The notes beneath the pieces were generated by a model that was not told where the DNA came from, did not search any database, and saw only the letters and a list, made by a program, of their open reading frames with translations. Positions 35,516 to 46,050 of a DNA stretch of 64,000 nt are shown here, one piece after another (position 1 is the first letter of the stretch; the number at the start of each line of letters is the position of its first letter). The position numbers and the translations under genes are program-made. The stretch is from Mycolicibacterium phlei (GTDB taxonomy: Bacteria; Actinomycetota; Actinomycetes; Mycobacteriales; Mycobacteriaceae): NCBI RefSeq assembly GCF_001583415.1, contig NZ_CP014475.1, positions 186,001-250,000 of the forward strand. Reading direction: 5' to 3'.

Positions 35516-38500
35516 TCAGGACAACCGCAGCGGAGCCGGGCTCCACCACCCGCTGCGGGTGGCGGTGCCGACGTCTAGCCGGGCCGTCTCGGCGTCCTGA
35601 TACCAGCGGGTGAGCTGCTGCAGCGAGCCCCAGTCGCGGAACCAGTCGTCCTTGAGGTACGTCGGCAGCGTGGTGGCCCGGACCAGCAGCTCGGTGATGC
35701 CCAGCGGCCCGCCGCCCAGGTAGTCCATCACCGGCGAGTTGGCCTCCGCGCCGAACCGGTCGGGCAGAATCCGCCACTTGGGCACCTCGATGACGCCGTA
35801 GCGGTGGTCGAACGGCCGCTGGCAGGGGAACGCCAGGCCGACCAGCCAGTCCAGCATCACCGGATCCTCGGAGCCGACCACCTGCTGCAGGGTGCGCAGC
35901 TGCGGGATCCGCGGCGGGGTGAGCGCGATCCAGTGGTTCGGGTCGAGGTCCTGGTCGCTGGCCACCAACCGGATCTGGGTGGCCTCCTCGGGCAGCCAGG
36001 ACAGCGGCGCGCGCAGGTCCCGCCACGCGGGCGCCGCGCCGACGTCGCGTACGCCGATCGAGCCGCCCGCCTCGTCGTCGGCGGCCTGCTCGTCGGTGGC
36101 CCACTCCACCTTGACCTCGTCGGTGTTGAACCGGCCCGCCGCGGCGATCGCCAGCAGCGGTCCGGCCGCGTCGCGGTCCTCGGGCAGCCGGTACCACGCG
36201 GAGCGCAGTTCGGCCGGCTGCTGCACCCCCGGACTCCAGCTGCCCATCACCGGGGTGGTCGCCGGGTTGAGCTTGAACGGCAGCCGGGCCCGGGAACCGT
36301 TGACGCCCGCGGCCGCGGTGGTGCCGCCCTCGGTGCCGCCGTTGCCGGTCGGGCTGGCGTCGTCGCTGTCGGAGTCGGCGAAGTTGGTCGATGTGCTCGT
36401 CCCGCCCATCGCCTGGTCGGCGGAGACGTCGGCGGGAATCCCGTTGGGGCCGAAGCCGCGAACCGTACCGGCGTTGAGCCCCTCACCGGCGGGGACACCG
36501 ACCGGGGTGAGCATGCCGGCGTTCGGATCCTCCTCGACCAGCACGTCCTCGGCCAGCCCGCACGTCTTACCGGTCAGCGCCTGCAGGTTCGACCGCCCGA
36601 CGGTCCACGCCGGGTACTGGCCGATCATCGCCAGCGTCAGCGAGGCCACCTCGAACACCACCAGCACCCAGGTGGCAATCGCCAACGGCGCCTGCGCGAT
36701 TCGCTGCCACCACCGCTGCGGCCCCGGCGGCGACGAGTCGCGGCCGGAGAAGTGGAACCAGGCCGCGGCCAGCAGCGCCAGCACCGACAGGCCCAGCAGG
36801 TAGGTGGAGAAGCCGAACTTCCACGCCGGCATCGCATTCGACCACGGCACACCGAAATTCGAGACGTACCACCAGCCGTTGGCGGTCGCGAACGACAGCG
36901 CCATGGCGAACAGCACCGCGGCGGCGAACACCGAGCGATTGCGCCGCGACCGCATCGCGGCGGCCGTCACCGCCACCGCGGCCAGCGCGCCGAGCGAACC
37001 GGCCAGCCCGGCGAACACCCCGAAGTGGTGCGTCCACTTGGTCGGGGTGAACATCAGCGACAGGAACGAGATGACCGTGATGCCGACGATGCGCCGGCTC
37101 GGGCCCAGCGCGGTGCCCGGGATCCGGAACTTGCGCAGCGCCATCGCGATCGACACCGCCAGCGCCAGCAGCAGTGTCAGCACCGCGAACCGGCGCGCCA
37201 CCGAACCGTCGGGGCTGAACGTGAACAGCCGCGAATAGCGGATGTGCTCGTCGAACCAGGCCAGGCTGGGGCCCACCTCGCTCTTGAACGAGTTGGCCTG
37301 CAGTTCGGCGGCCAGCGTCTGGTCGCGGAAGATCAGGATGATCGTCACCGTCGCCGCGGCCAGGATCGGCGCCAGCAGCGCCAGGTAGCCGAAGCGCGAG
37401 ACGTGCGCTGTGACAATCGTTTTCAGCGGCCCGACGGCGACCAGCAGGGCGCCCATCGCGGCGATGCCGGTCGGCCCGGAGAACAGGGTGAGCGCACCGA
37501 TGATCAGCGCGATCGCCACCGGCAGCAGCCGGCTGGTCGCCACGCCCCGCTCCACCGAGCACCAGGTCAGCAGGATGCCCAGCGCGATGATCGGCTCGGG
37601 CCGCAGGCCGTTGTTCAGCGGCAGCCAGAACGCCAGGAACAGGCCCGCCGCCGTCCACGCCGCCGCCGGGGTGGTCTTGACCGCGTGGCCCAGCCGCGGG
37701 ATCACCTCGCGGCTGATCAGCCACCAGCAGACCAGCGCCATCAGCAGCGTGGGCAGCCGCATCCAGATGCTGGCCGTCGACACGTGCGACCACAACGCCA
37801 GCAGGTCGTAGTACCAGCCGAACGGCGACTCCGGCGTGCCGAACCAGCGGTAGTAGTTGGCCATGTAGCCGGCGTGTTCGGACACCCGGGCCATGGTCAG
37901 GATGTAGCCGTCGTCGGCGGTGTTGGCGCCGACGAAGTGCCACCACACCAGCACCGCGGTGACCACCCCGTCCAGCGGGGTCAGCGACCACCAGCGCGGC
38001 GGCAGGAAGCGTTTGACACTGCGGCCGTCGGCGATGTCCAGCGCGTGCAGGGCGGCCAGCGCGACGACCGTCATCGCCACCCCGATGACCATCGCCAGGG
38101 TCTTGAGCAGGGTGGGGGTGCTGCTGTAGCGCGAGTCCAGGGTCGCCGAGAACTCCAGTCCCGGCGGCGCGGGCCCGCTCAGATCGGTGTAGACGCCGAT
38201 GATCTGGGGTCGGAAGTCGTAGCCGCCGCGCTCCCCGTACAGCGGCTCACCCGGTTCGTCGCTGGGCAGCGTGCGCTGGGTCTGGGTCAGCCCGACGAAC
38301 TCGCCGGTGACCTTGTCGGCGTGCGCGGTGAACGTCAGCCGCTCACACCGCGGGCTGAGCACGTCGGCCAGTGGGGCGCTGACCACCGGGGTGTTGCGCA
38401 CGATCACCAGCAGGTCGTCGTTGACCCGTTCGATCAGCAGGCCGCGGTCGATCGCCTTGGGCGCCTGCTTGGGCACCGTGGACAGCAGCACCGTGCGGCC

Positions 38501-38755
38501 GCGCATGTCCGGGGCGGCCAGCGGCGCCGCCGCGCTGCACGGGATGCTGATCTCCAGGTCGGTGGGCACGTAGCCGATCAGCGGCGCGTCGACGCTCTTG
38601 AGCACACCGTCCTGCGGCCAGTTCAGCTGTGCGGTGGTCTGGACGACCGGCAGGAACGGGGTCGCGATCGCCAGCGCCGCGCCGAGCAGGCCGGCGATGA
38701 TGGCGATGAGCCGTACAGTCCGATGATTGGACCCGACGCCGGCTGCTTTGACCAC
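35516..38755 (-). CDS. embC: Arabinosyltransferase EmbC
   Basis: EmbC elongates the arabinan of lipoarabinomannan. The 1079-residue GT-C protein has the loop ANTADDGYILTMARV (Asp281/Asp282) and the family topology. The start GTG 38755 lies 11 bases after the aftA stop, with AGGA nine bases upstream. The open frame continues upstream to 39607, but that stretch is an alternate reading of aftA and is not coding here. This is the first of the three emb genes, downstream of dprE1-dprE2-aftA in one run of closely spaced genes. Confidence 0.96.
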   Translation of the reverse strand: MVKAAGVGSNHRTVRLIAIIAGLLGAALAIATPFLPVVQTTAQLNWPQDGVLKSVDAPLIGYVPTDLEISIPCSAAAPLAAPDMRGRTVLLSTVPKQAPKAIDRGLLIERVNDDLLVIVRNTPVVSAPLADVLSPRCERLTFTAHADKVTGEFVGLTQTQRTLPSDEPGEPLYGERGGYDFRPQIIGVYTDLSGPAPPGLEFSATLDSRYSSTPTLLKTLAMVIGVAMTVVALAALHALDIADGRSVKRFLPPRWWSLTPLDGVVTAVLVWWHFVGANTADDGYILTMARVSEHAGYMANYYRWFGTPESPFGWYYDLLALWSHVSTASIWMRLPTLLMALVCWWLISREVIPRLGHAVKTTPAAAWTAAGLFLAFWLPLNNGLRPEPIIALGILLTWCSVERGVATSRLLPVAIALIIGALTLFSGPTGIAAMGALLVAVGPLKTIVTAHVSRFGYLALLAPILAAATVTIILIFRDQTLAAELQANSFKSEVGPSLAWFDEHIRYSRLFTFSPDGSVARRFAVLTLLLALAVSIAMALRKFRIPGTALGPSRRIVGITVISFLSLMFTPTKWTHHFGVFAGLAGSLGALAAVAVTAAAMRSRRNRSVFAAAVLFAMALSFATANGWWYVSNFGVPWSNAMPAWKFGFSTYLLGLSVLALLAAAWFHFSGRDSSPPGPQRWWQRIAQAPLAIATWVLVVFEVASLTLAMIGQYPAWTVGRSNLQALTGKTCGLAEDVLVEEDPNAGMLTPVGVPAGEGLNAGTVRGFGPNGIPADVSADQAMGGTSTSTNFADSDSDDASPTGNGGTEGGTTAAAGVNGSRARLPFKLNPATTPVMGSWSPGVQQPAELRSAWYRLPEDRDAAGPLLAIAAAGRFNTDEVKVEWATDEQAADDEAGGSIGVRDVGAAPAWRDLRAPLSWLPEEATQIRLVASDQDLDPNHWIALTPPRIPQLRTLQQVVGSEDPVMLDWLVGLAFPCQRPFDHRYGVIEVPKWRILPDRFGAEANSPVMDYLGGGPLGITELLVRATTLPTYLKDDWFRDWGSLQQLTRWYQDAETARLDVGTATRSGWWSPAPLRLS

Positions 38756-38766
38756 GGGGTTCGATC

Positions 38767-40635
38767 CTAATTGTGGGTGCGGATGGCCAGTACGAACGGG
38801 CCGATGGTGGACACGTCGAAGCGCGGGTCGTCGAACAGCGCCTCGTCGAGCGCGACGTGGTAACGACGCACGTTGGGCTGGTTGGGGTAGACGTCGGCGG
38901 CCAGCCGCAGGGTGTAGGTGTCGTCGGCGCCGCGGCGCATCAGAAACACCGTCGGCGGCTCCCACGGCAGGTTGTCGAGCGCCTCGATGAACCGGTCGGC
39001 GTCGGTCAGAGCCGCCCAGTTCTCGATCGCCTCGGCGCGCTGCTCGAACTGCGCGAGCGGGTTGGCGTAGTGCGACGTCAGCCCCTGGAAACCCCAGTAG
39101 GGGTAGTACGACAGGAAGCTGTAGTCGGCGGTGAGCACGATCGTCTCGTCGCGGGGGCGCCCGGTCACCTCGAGGATGCGGCCGTCGATCTCGCGGTAGA
39201 AGCGCTCGGCACCGGGCGGTCGGCGGTCGGCGCGCTGGCCGTTGCCGTCGGTGTCGGTGTAGGCGACGACGATGTCGTTGCGCAGCACATCGGGGATGTC
39301 CTGGCTGTAGGTCACCGCGCCGACGGCACCGAGGGTGGCGGCGACGGCGACGACACGTTTGGCGTTCTCCGGCCTGACCCGGGCCGCCCACGCGCGGGTG
39401 ACCTCCAGGAAGCCGAACGCGCCCGCCGCGGTGAGCAGCACCGTCAGCGTCGGGTTCAGCCGGAACGACAGCAGTGTGGTGCCGGCCAGCGTGGTCAGCA
39501 TCGACAGCAGTGACCAGGCGTAGACCGCGACCACACCGACCGCCAGCGCCCCGGCCCGCGTCGAGGTGGTGGCCCGCCACACCAGCCACACGGTGCCGAG
39601 CATGCACAGCGCGCCCAGCAGCGTCGGGTGCAGCATCGGGAACTCCAGCTGCGCCCCGTCGCGCGGCAGGTAGTGCTGGGCGGTGCCGCTCTCGGCCGGT
39701 TCACCGCGGGCGGCGGCCAGCAGGTACGGCCCCCAGCCGATCAGCGCGAGCGCCCCGGAGATCACCGCGATCACCGCCAGCCGCAGCAGCGGGTTGATGC
39801 TGCGTCGCGCCACGGCCAGCAGGAAGCCCATGATCGCCAGCGTGAACGCCGCATAGGCGAACAGCAGCGTGTAGAACAGCGCGGCGACACCGAGGAACAG
39901 CCCGGTGCCGACGACGGCGGCCCAGCCGCCGTTTCGGGAACCCGCCTTCAGCCCGCTCCACGCCAGCACAAACACCGGCGCCAGCATCACGCAGATGATC
40001 GCCGCGTACGGTTCGGCCGGGGAGTAGGACAGCGCGGCCGCCGTCGTCGCGGTCGTCACGACGAGCGCGTACTCGAAGCGGATCATCGCCGCCCACAACA
40101 CGAATGCCGCCGCGATGGCCGCGGTGATCGAGATGATCGCCCACGGTTTGAACATCTCCCAGGCGGGTGTGCCGGTCAGCGCGGCCAGCCGCCCGCCGAT
40201 CCAGAACCAGCCCGGCGGATAGAACGGCGGCAACCCGAAGTACGTCATGTCGCGCAGCTCGGGGCTGTCGGCGAACCGGGTCAGGTACTCGGTACGGAAC
40301 TGCTGGTCCACCGAGATGCCGAACAGGTACAGCTTCGTCGCACCCAGCGGCATCGCCAGCGTCACCACCGAGAACGCCGACAGGAACACCGTCGCCGCCG
40401 CCTTGGCCAGCCATCGTCTGCCCCGCCGGTACAGCAGGCCGCTGACGAGAAGCCCTGCCAGGCAGCCGAACTGGCCGACGGTGGTCAGCGCGTGCAGTTG
40501 GTTCGACGAGTTGTAGGCGGGCCACTCGACGCGGGCGATCGCGGCCAGCGAGACCACCGCCACGACCACCGCGACGGCGACCGCCGCGGCCATCTGGCCG
40601 ACGACCTTCATCGGCTGGGCCAGGGCGGTGCGCAT
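38767..40635 (-). CDS. aftA: Galactan 5-O-arabinofuranosyltransferase AftA
   Basis: AftA adds the first (priming) arabinofuranose residues to the galactan, using decaprenyl-phospho-arabinose. The 622-residue GT-C protein has roughly a dozen membrane helices and a periplasmic C-terminal domain. ATG 40635 shares one base with the dprE2 stop (TGATG), so it was preferred over a longer open frame reaching 41103, which reads through dprE2. The length is close to the 643-residue M. tuberculosis enzyme. Confidence 0.94.
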   Translation of the reverse strand: MRTALAQPMKVVGQMAAAVAVAVVVAVVSLAAIARVEWPAYNSSNQLHALTTVGQFGCLAGLLVSGLLYRRGRRWLAKAAATVFLSAFSVVTLAMPLGATKLYLFGISVDQQFRTEYLTRFADSPELRDMTYFGLPPFYPPGWFWIGGRLAALTGTPAWEMFKPWAIISITAAIAAAFVLWAAMIRFEYALVVTTATTAAALSYSPAEPYAAIICVMLAPVFVLAWSGLKAGSRNGGWAAVVGTGLFLGVAALFYTLLFAYAAFTLAIMGFLLAVARRSINPLLRLAVIAVISGALALIGWGPYLLAAARGEPAESGTAQHYLPRDGAQLEFPMLHPTLLGALCMLGTVWLVWRATTSTRAGALAVGVVAVYAWSLLSMLTTLAGTTLLSFRLNPTLTVLLTAAGAFGFLEVTRAWAARVRPENAKRVVAVAATLGAVGAVTYSQDIPDVLRNDIVVAYTDTDGNGQRADRRPPGAERFYREIDGRILEVTGRPRDETIVLTADYSFLSYYPYWGFQGLTSHYANPLAQFEQRAEAIENWAALTDADRFIEALDNLPWEPPTVFLMRRGADDTYTLRLAADVYPNQPNVRRYHVALDEALFDDPRFDVSTIGPFVLAIRTHN

Positions 40636-41417
40636 CAGATGGGGAGCTTGCGGAAGATGGGGCGCGGAATGTGGCGCAGCACCATCATCACGTACCGGAA
40701 CACCCCGGGTGCCCACACCAGTTCCTTGCCTTTGGCCGCCGCCGTCACCGCGAGTTCGGCGACGTCCTCCTTGTCGACGGTGAGCGGCGCCTCCTTGGCG
40801 CCGGTCGCCTTCCAGTGCTCGATCGTGGTGGTGGTGCGGACCTGGCCGGGACGGATGACCAGCACCCGAACCCCGTACTCGCGCAACGCTTCTCCCAGCC
40901 CGAGGTAGAAGCCGTCCAGCCCGGCCTTGGTGGAGCCGTAGACGAAGTTGGAGCGGCGCACCCGCTCGCCAGCGGCCGAGCTCATCGCGATGATCCGGCC
41001 GAAGCCCTGGGCGCGCATCTTCTCGCCCAGCAGCACACCGACCGAGACCGCCGCGGTGTAGTTGATGGAGGCGATCTGCACCGCCTTGCGCTGGTTCTGC
41101 CACAGTTCCTCGGCGTTGCCGAGGATGCCGAACGCGACGATCGCGACGTCGACGTCACCGTGGGCGAACGCCTTGTCCACCACCGCGGGATGGCTGTCGG
41201 TGTCGGTGCCGTCGAAGTCGAGCCACTCGACCTCCTTGGCGCCGGCCTTCTCCATCGCGGCGATGGCCTCGGCCTTGCGCGGATGATCGGGCAGGTCGGC
41301 GAGGATCACCCGGGCGCGTGCGTTGCGCAGGTAGCGCTCGCAGATCGCCAGGCCGATCTCCGAGGTGCCGCCGAACAGCAGGATCGTCTGGGGGTTACCC
41401 ACGGCGTCGAACACCAT
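40635..41417 (-). CDS. dprE2: Decaprenylphospho-beta-D-erythro-pentofuranosid-2-ulose 2-reductase DprE2
   Basis: DprE2 performs the NADH-dependent second half of the 2'-epimerisation that makes decaprenyl-phospho-arabinose. The 260-residue short-chain dehydrogenase has the nucleotide-binding GGTSEIG (residues 16-22), the MSSAAG serine block and the YGSTK catalytic pair (Tyr160, Lys164). The segment near GKELVWAP is strongly mycobacterial. It follows dprE1 directly and overlaps aftA by one base, so the two epimerase halves are co-expressed. Confidence 0.96.
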   Translation of the reverse strand: MVFDAVGNPQTILLFGGTSEIGLAICERYLRNARARVILADLPDHPRKAEAIAAMEKAGAKEVEWLDFDGTDTDSHPAVVDKAFAHGDVDVAIVAFGILGNAEELWQNQRKAVQIASINYTAAVSVGVLLGEKMRAQGFGRIIAMSSAAGERVRRSNFVYGSTKAGLDGFYLGLGEALREYGVRVLVIRPGQVRTTTTIEHWKATGAKEAPLTVDKEDVAELAVTAAAKGKELVWAPGVFRYVMMVLRHIPRPIFRKLPI

Positions 41418-42788
41418 CTACTGCAGCTCCAAACGTCGGGCCATGTCGGACATGAAGACCCCGTCGGGATCGACACTGCGGCGCACCTTGATCCATTCGT
41501 CGATGCGCGGGTACATGGCGTGGAAGGTCTCGGGGGTGGTGCGGGAGTCCTTGGCGGTGTACAGCCGGCCGCCGAATTCCAATACGCGGCGGTCGAGTTC
41601 GCGGACGAACTCGTTGAGACCGGCCTTGATCGGGAAGTCGACGCAGATGTTCCAGCCCTGCATCGGGAAGCTCAGCGGTGCCTTGTTACCGGGCCCGAAG
41701 AGCTTGAACACGTTGAGAAACGAGTAGTGCCCGGAGCGCTGGATGTCGCCGATGATCGACTTGAACTCGTCGACGGCCTCGGTGGGCACCACGAACTGGT
41801 ACTGCAGGAAACCCGCTGAGCCGTAGGCACGGTTCCACTCCCCGAACATGTCCAGCGGGTGGTAGAACTGCGTCAGGTTCTGCACCTTGTTGCGGTACGT
41901 GCCCGACTTTCGGTACCAGAGCTCCCCGATGGGGCCGAACGTGTACTTGTTGGCCAGCCCGTTGGGGAAGATGTCCGGGAACGTGAGCAGTTGCGGCGCA
42001 TCGAATTTCAGCGGGTTCTTGGCCAGCTTCGGCGGCAGTTGGTCCAGCCGGGCCAGCGAGCCGCGGGAGATCGCGGCGCGGCCCAGCTTGGGCGGGGCGC
42101 TGATCGCGTCGAACCACGCGCTGGAGTAGGTGTAGTTGGCCTCGCTGCCGTCGCTGTGCAGTTCGATCGTCTCGTCGAGGCTGCGGGTGACGTCACCGTC
42201 GGCGATGAAGTAGGCCGTCTCGGTGCGCGTCATCTCGATGGTGGCCCGCAGGATGATGCCGGTCAGCCCGTTGCCGCCGACGGTGGCCCAGAAGATGTCG
42301 GCGTGCTCGCCCTCGGGGGTCAGGTGCAGGACCTCTCCGGAGGCGGTCAGCAGCTCCATCGACCGCACGTGGTTGCCGAAGCTGCCCGCGCTGTGGTGGT
42401 TCTTGCCGTGGATGTCGCAGCCGATGGCGCCGCCGACGGTCACCTGGCGGGTGCCGGGCAGGACGGGCACCCACAGCCCGAACGGCAGCGCGGCCTTCAT
42501 GAGCTGGTCGAGGTTGACGCCGGCGTCCACGTCGACCATGGCGGTGTCGGCGTCGATCGAGTGGATGCGGTTCAGCGCGGTCATGTCGATGACCAGGCCG
42601 CCGCCGTTCTGCGCGTTGTCACCGTAGGAGCGGCCCATCCCGCGGGCGATGACGCCGCGCGTGCCGGACTCGGCCGCCTTGACGACCGCGTCGGCGATCT
42701 CCGCGGGATCAGGGGTGGACAGCACCTGCGCGACCGAGGGAGCGGTGCGCCCCCAGCCCGTCAGGCGCCGTGTAGTGACGGTAGACAT
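41418..42788 (-). CDS. dprE1: Decaprenylphospho-beta-D-ribofuranose 2-oxidase DprE1
   Basis: DprE1 is the FAD-dependent oxidase that converts decaprenyl-phospho-ribose to the 2-keto intermediate for DprE2. The 456-residue protein has the PCMH-type FAD domain ([29 protein letters not shown]) and the substrate domain. The cysteine attacked by benzothiazinones (Cys387 in M. tuberculosis) is present as Cys382 in GWNICVDF, so sensitivity at this site is expected. ATG 42788 was chosen; a TTG three codons upstream is possible. It lies 41 bases downstream of the GtrA-like gene. Confidence 0.96.
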   Translation of the reverse strand: MSTVTTRRLTGWGRTAPSVAQVLSTPDPAEIADAVVKAAESGTRGVIARGMGRSYGDNAQNGGGLVIDMTALNRIHSIDADTAMVDVDAGVNLDQLMKAALPFGLWVPVLPGTRQVTVGGAIGCDIHGKNHHSAGSFGNHVRSMELLTASGEVLHLTPEGEHADIFWATVGGNGLTGIILRATIEMTRTETAYFIADGDVTRSLDETIELHSDGSEANYTYSSAWFDAISAPPKLGRAAISRGSLARLDQLPPKLAKNPLKFDAPQLLTFPDIFPNGLANKYTFGPIGELWYRKSGTYRNKVQNLTQFYHPLDMFGEWNRAYGSAGFLQYQFVVPTEAVDEFKSIIGDIQRSGHYSFLNVFKLFGPGNKAPLSFPMQGWNICVDFPIKAGLNEFVRELDRRVLEFGGRLYTAKDSRTTPETFHAMYPRIDEWIKVRRSVDPDGVFMSDMARRLELQ

Positions 42789-42828
42789 CGCAGGCAAGGG
42801 TACCGCGCGTCGACGTCGGCCCCGGTTT

Positions 42829-43242
42829 TCAGCTAAGTCGGAAGATGACTGTGCGCTGCACCACGAAGTTGATGACGGTCGCGGTGCCCTGGGCGATGAC
42901 GAACGCGACCACCACCGCGGTTCGGGTGTAGTCCAGCAGATCCAGGAACAGGTGGTTCAGCCCGACCTGCGCGACGAACGTGGTGATGTAGAGCACCCAC
43001 ACCGCCGCCAGCCGGGCCCGGCTCGGCGGCGCCTGGAAGGTCCAGCGCCGGTTGAGCATGTACGCCGTGGTGGTGCCCGCGACCCAGCCCAGCGCCTTGG
43101 CCAGGTCGGGGTGCATCCCGCCGAAGCGGTAGAGCAGCACGTACAGACCGAAGTCGACGACGGCCGAGAAGCCGCCGGTGACGATGAACCGCCACAGCTG
43201 GGTGCCCAGGCTCAGGCGGGGCGTCAGGGGAGGCTCGGCCAC
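42829..43242 (-). CDS. GtrA-family membrane protein (Rv3789-like)
   Basis: The 137-residue protein has four predicted transmembrane helices and the GtrA pattern [16 protein letters not shown] near the N-terminus. Rv3789 was first proposed to flip decaprenyl-phospho-arabinose and was later suggested to act as an anchor that recruits AftA and other partners. Its place directly upstream of dprE1-dprE2-aftA-embCAB supports a role in arabinan assembly. The GTG start lies 9 bases after the stop of the MocR gene. Confidence 0.9.
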   Translation of the reverse strand: MAEPPLTPRLSLGTQLWRFIVTGGFSAVVDFGLYVLLYRFGGMHPDLAKALGWVAGTTTAYMLNRRWTFQAPPSRARLAAVWVLYITTFVAQVGLNHLFLDLLDYTRTAVVVAFVIAQGTATVINFVVQRTVIFRLS

Positions 43243-43251
43243 CCGGGCAGC

Positions 43252-44670
43252 TTAGCGAGCCAGCCCGCTGGCGGTCAGGACGGCGCACAGTGCCTCGACC
43301 GCGGCGTCGAACGCGTGCTCGGCGGGGGTGCCGAAGCCGACGACCAGCCCATCGGGCCGGGGCACCTCGGGACCGGCCAGCGGGTGCCGCATGATGGCCA
43401 GGCCGTGCAGGGAGATACCGGCCTCACCGGCGCGCTGCAGCACCTCCGGTTCGGCGCCGTCGGGCAGCGTCAGCAGCATGTTCAGCCCGGCGTTGAGGCC
43501 GCCGATGCCGATGTCGAAGTGGCGCAACGCCTCCACCAGCCGGTCGCGGCGCCGCCGGTAGCGCAGCCGCATCCGCCGGATGTGCCTGTCGTAGCGGCCG
43601 CTGGTGATGAAGTCGGCCATGGTGAGCTGGTCGATCGCGTTGACGTAGAACTGATCCCAGCCTGCGGCGTGCAGCACCGGTTCGACCAGATCGGGCGGCA
43701 GCACCATCCAGCCCAGCCGCAGCGCCGGGGACAGGCTCTTGCTCGCCGACCCCAGGTAGACCACCCGGTCGGGGTCCAGGGCCTGCAGGGCGCCGATCGG
43801 CTGGCGGTCGTAGCGGAACTCGCCGTCGTAGTCGTCGTCGACGATGTAGGCCCCGGTGCGCTGCGCCCAGTCGACGACGGCGGTGCGGCGCGCCGGATGC
43901 AGCGACATGCCGAGCGGGCTGTGGTGCGCGGGTGTGAGCAGCACCGCGGGCACGTCGAGGTGGTCCAGGTCGCCGATCACCGCGCCGTGGTCGTCGACGC
44001 CGATCGGCACCGTGGACATGCCGAGGTTGGCGATCAGATCGCGGAAGATGAAGAGCCCGTAGGCCTCTACCGCTATCGGGCGGTCGCCGGCGAAGGTGCG
44101 GCTCAGCAGTTCGACCCCGTGGCGGGCGCCTGCGCAGACGACGATCGACTCCGGGGAGGTGCGCACGCCGCGGACCCGGGCCAGGTATTCGGCGAGGGCC
44201 TCGCGCAGTTCGGGGCGGCCGCGCGGGTCGCCCAAGCGCAGCGCCTCGGTGGGCGCGTTGGTCAGTGCGCGCCGGGTGGAGGCGATCCAGTCGGCGCGCG
44301 GGAACTCGGCGACGTCGGGGGAGCCGGGCATCAGGTTGTGCCGGGGTGTGGCGCGCAGCCCCCGGGACCGTGCCGGGGTGGCGGGTCGGCAGGTGTTGAC
44401 GACCCAGGTGCCTGCGCCCTGCCGGGAGGCCAGCCAGCCCTCGGCGACGAGTTCGGCGTACGCCTCGGCGACGGTGTTGCGGGCCAGCCCGAGGTCGGCG
44501 GCCAGGGTGCGCGACGGCGGCAGCACGGTCCCGGCGGCCAGCCGGCCGCTGCGCACGGCGTCGCGCAGGGCGGTGATCAGCAGGTCCCGCACACCGCGGG
44601 TGCCCGGGGTGATCCGGTCCCGCAGATCCAGGTGGAGGTCACGGGCACCAGTATTGGCCCATGAAGTCAT
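43252..44670 (-). CDS. MocR/PdxR-type GntR regulator with aminotransferase domain
   Basis: The 472-residue protein joins a GntR winged helix (about residues 15-95, with LPPSRTLAADLGLARNTV as recognition region) to a class I aminotransferase-like domain. That domain has a PLP lysine in SASKSLSPALRLG (Lys311) and the VDDDYDGEF pocket. Such fusions sense PLP or an amine and regulate nearby genes. It is divergent from the AhpD-like gene, with only 50 bp between the starts, so that gene is the likely target. The close spacing to the GtrA-like gene could also put the arabinan operon partly behind this promoter. This gene is not part of the M. tuberculosis cluster as I recall it. Confidence 0.9.
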   Translation of the reverse strand: MTSWANTGARDLHLDLRDRITPGTRGVRDLLITALRDAVRSGRLAAGTVLPPSRTLAADLGLARNTVAEAYAELVAEGWLASRQGAGTWVVNTCRPATPARSRGLRATPRHNLMPGSPDVAEFPRADWIASTRRALTNAPTEALRLGDPRGRPELREALAEYLARVRGVRTSPESIVVCAGARHGVELLSRTFAGDRPIAVEAYGLFIFRDLIANLGMSTVPIGVDDHGAVIGDLDHLDVPAVLLTPAHHSPLGMSLHPARRTAVVDWAQRTGAYIVDDDYDGEFRYDRQPIGALQALDPDRVVYLGSASKSLSPALRLGWMVLPPDLVEPVLHAAGWDQFYVNAIDQLTMADFITSGRYDRHIRRMRLRYRRRRDRLVEALRHFDIGIGGLNAGLNMLLTLPDGAEPEVLQRAGEAGISLHGLAIMRHPLAGPEVPRPDGLVVGFGTPAEHAFDAAVEALCAVLTASGLAR

Positions 44671-44720
44671 GCCCTGATTGAACCATGAATGTGGCCTTTT
44701 GCGGACCTAGCGTCGAGGAC
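44671..44720 (+). promoter_or_regulatory. Divergent MocR/AhpD intergenic control region
   Basis: These 50 bp must contain both start regions and any MocR operator. MocR proteins usually bind direct repeats here. I see the repeated motif ATGA/ATGAA but no clear palindrome, and I cannot assign -10 boxes with confidence. Confidence 0.4.
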
Positions 44721-45197
44721 ATGACAGAGACACTCGAATCCCGCAGGGCCGCCGCCCGACTGCAGATCTACAAGACCTCGCCGGAACTGCTCGACGCGAT
44801 GCTGTCGCTGAGCAACGTCGCCAGCAAGGACATCGACGTCGAGCTCGGGGAGCTGATCAAGATCCGCGCCTCGCAGATCAACCACTGCGCGTTCTGCCTC
44901 GACATGCACATGCGCGACGCCCGCAAGCACGGGGTCAGCGAGCAGAAGCTGGACCTGCTGGCCGCCTGGCAGGAGGCCGGAGACCTCTACAGCGAGCGTG
45001 AGCAGGCCGCGCTGGCGCTCACCGAGGCGATCACCGAACTGAACAATGGCCACGTACCCGACGACGTGTACAACAGGGCCGCAGCGGCTTTCACCCCGCG
45101 TGAGCTCGGCCAGGTGATCGCGATGGCGGTGACCATCAACGCCTGGAACCGCATCAACGTCGCGACCCGGCAGCCTCCGCGGGCCGCGCTGACCTGA
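44721..45197 (+). CDS. AhpD-like carboxymuconolactone decarboxylase-family protein
   Basis: The 158-residue protein has the AhpD core IRASQINHCAFCLDMHMRDA, with the redox CxxC pair and following histidine. That is the signature of peroxidase-type CMD proteins that reduce peroxides or act as thiol-dependent oxidoreductases. ATG 44721, preceded by GAGG, is preferred to the ATG at 44685, which would lengthen the protein by 12 unconserved residues into the control region. It is divergent from the MocR regulator and convergent with wzm. The substrate is unknown. Confidence 0.88.
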   Translation: MTETLESRRAAARLQIYKTSPELLDAMLSLSNVASKDIDVELGELIKIRASQINHCAFCLDMHMRDARKHGVSEQKLDLLAAWQEAGDLYSEREQAALALTEAITELNNGHVPDDVYNRAAAAFTPRELGQVIAMAVTINAWNRINVATRQPPRAALT

Positions 45198-45219
45198 TCG
45201 CGTCGGCGCCGGGCAGGGG

Positions 45220-46050
45220 CTACACCCAGTACGGCACCCGGGCGCGGTACTGGCGCATCGCGAAGGCGGCGCACAGCCAGCCGACCACGGTCAGCACGAT
45301 GACCACCAGCCAGTGCCGCAGCTCCTGCTCGGCGCCCAGCAGCGGTGCGCGCACGATGTCCAGATAGTGCAGCAGCGGGTTGAGTTCGACGACCCGCGCG
45401 TAATCGGCGGCGCCCTGCTGCTGCAGCGTCGACTCGTTCCAGATGATCGGCGTCATGAAGAACAGCAGCTGCACCAGGCTGACCAGCAGCGGGCTGATGT
45501 CGCGGTAGCGGGTGGCCAGGATGCCGAAGCACAGCGACACCCACACCATGTTCAGCATCAGCAGCCCCAGCGCCGGGATCACCGACAGGTCGGCCCACGA
45601 CCACGGCTTGGGATAGATGATCGCGATGATCACGAAGATGATGATGTTGTGCGCGAACAGCAGCGTCTGCCGCCACACCAGCCGGTAGACGTGCACCGAC
45701 AGCGGGGTCGGAAGCTGTTTGATCAGGCCCTCGTTGGCGACGAAGACGTCGGCGCCCTCCAGGATCGAGGCGTTGATCAGGTTCCAGACGATCAACCCGA
45801 GCGTGACGTAGGGCAGGTGCTCCTCGAGCGGCAGCTTGAACAGCTTCGAGTACAGCAGGCCCATCGCGATGGCGGTCGCACCGGTGGCGATCGTGATCCA
45901 GAACGGGCCGAGCACCGAGCGGCGGTACCGCTGCTTGATGTCCTGCCAGCCCAGGTGCAGCCACAGTTCGCGCTTGGCGAACCCGTCGACCAGGTCACCC
46001 CAGGCGCGGCTCATCGTGCGTGACTGCGCGGCGGCGTCGGTGAACGTCAC
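45220..46050 (-). CDS. wzm: ABC-2 type permease Wzm (RfbD, Rv3783-like), galactan exporter
   Basis: The 276-residue membrane protein of the polysaccharide ABC-2 family has six predicted helices after an amphipathic N-terminus (LGWQDIKQRYRRSVLGPFW, a conserved motif of O-antigen/teichoic acid exporters). With Wzt it is thought to move the decaprenyl-linked galactan to the periplasm, where AftA/Emb/AftB act. The GTG start overlaps the glfT1 stop by 4 bases. The M. tuberculosis genes Rv3784-Rv3787c that would follow are not seen here. Confidence 0.92.
   Translation of the reverse strand: MTFTDAAAQSRTMSRAWGDLVDGFAKRELWLHLGWQDIKQRYRRSVLGPFWITIATGATAIAMGLLYSKLFKLPLEEHLPYVTLGLIVWNLINASILEGADVFVANEGLIKQLPTPLSVHVYRLVWRQTLLFAHNIIIFVIIAIIYPKPWSWADLSVIPALGLLMLNMVWVSLCFGILATRYRDISPLLVSLVQLLFFMTPIIWNESTLQQQGAADYARVVELNPLLHYLDIVRAPLLGAEQELRHWLVVIVLTVVGWLCAAFAMRQYRARVPYWV

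Noticed and set aside
35804-38770. A 988-residue plus-strand open frame opposite embC
   Set aside because: It is an antisense shadow produced by high third-position GC. embC on the minus strand matches a known family over its whole length.
38756-39607. A much longer embC (1363 residues)
   Set aside because: The extra N-terminal part reads aftA in a wrong frame. GTG 38755 gives the conserved EmbC start.
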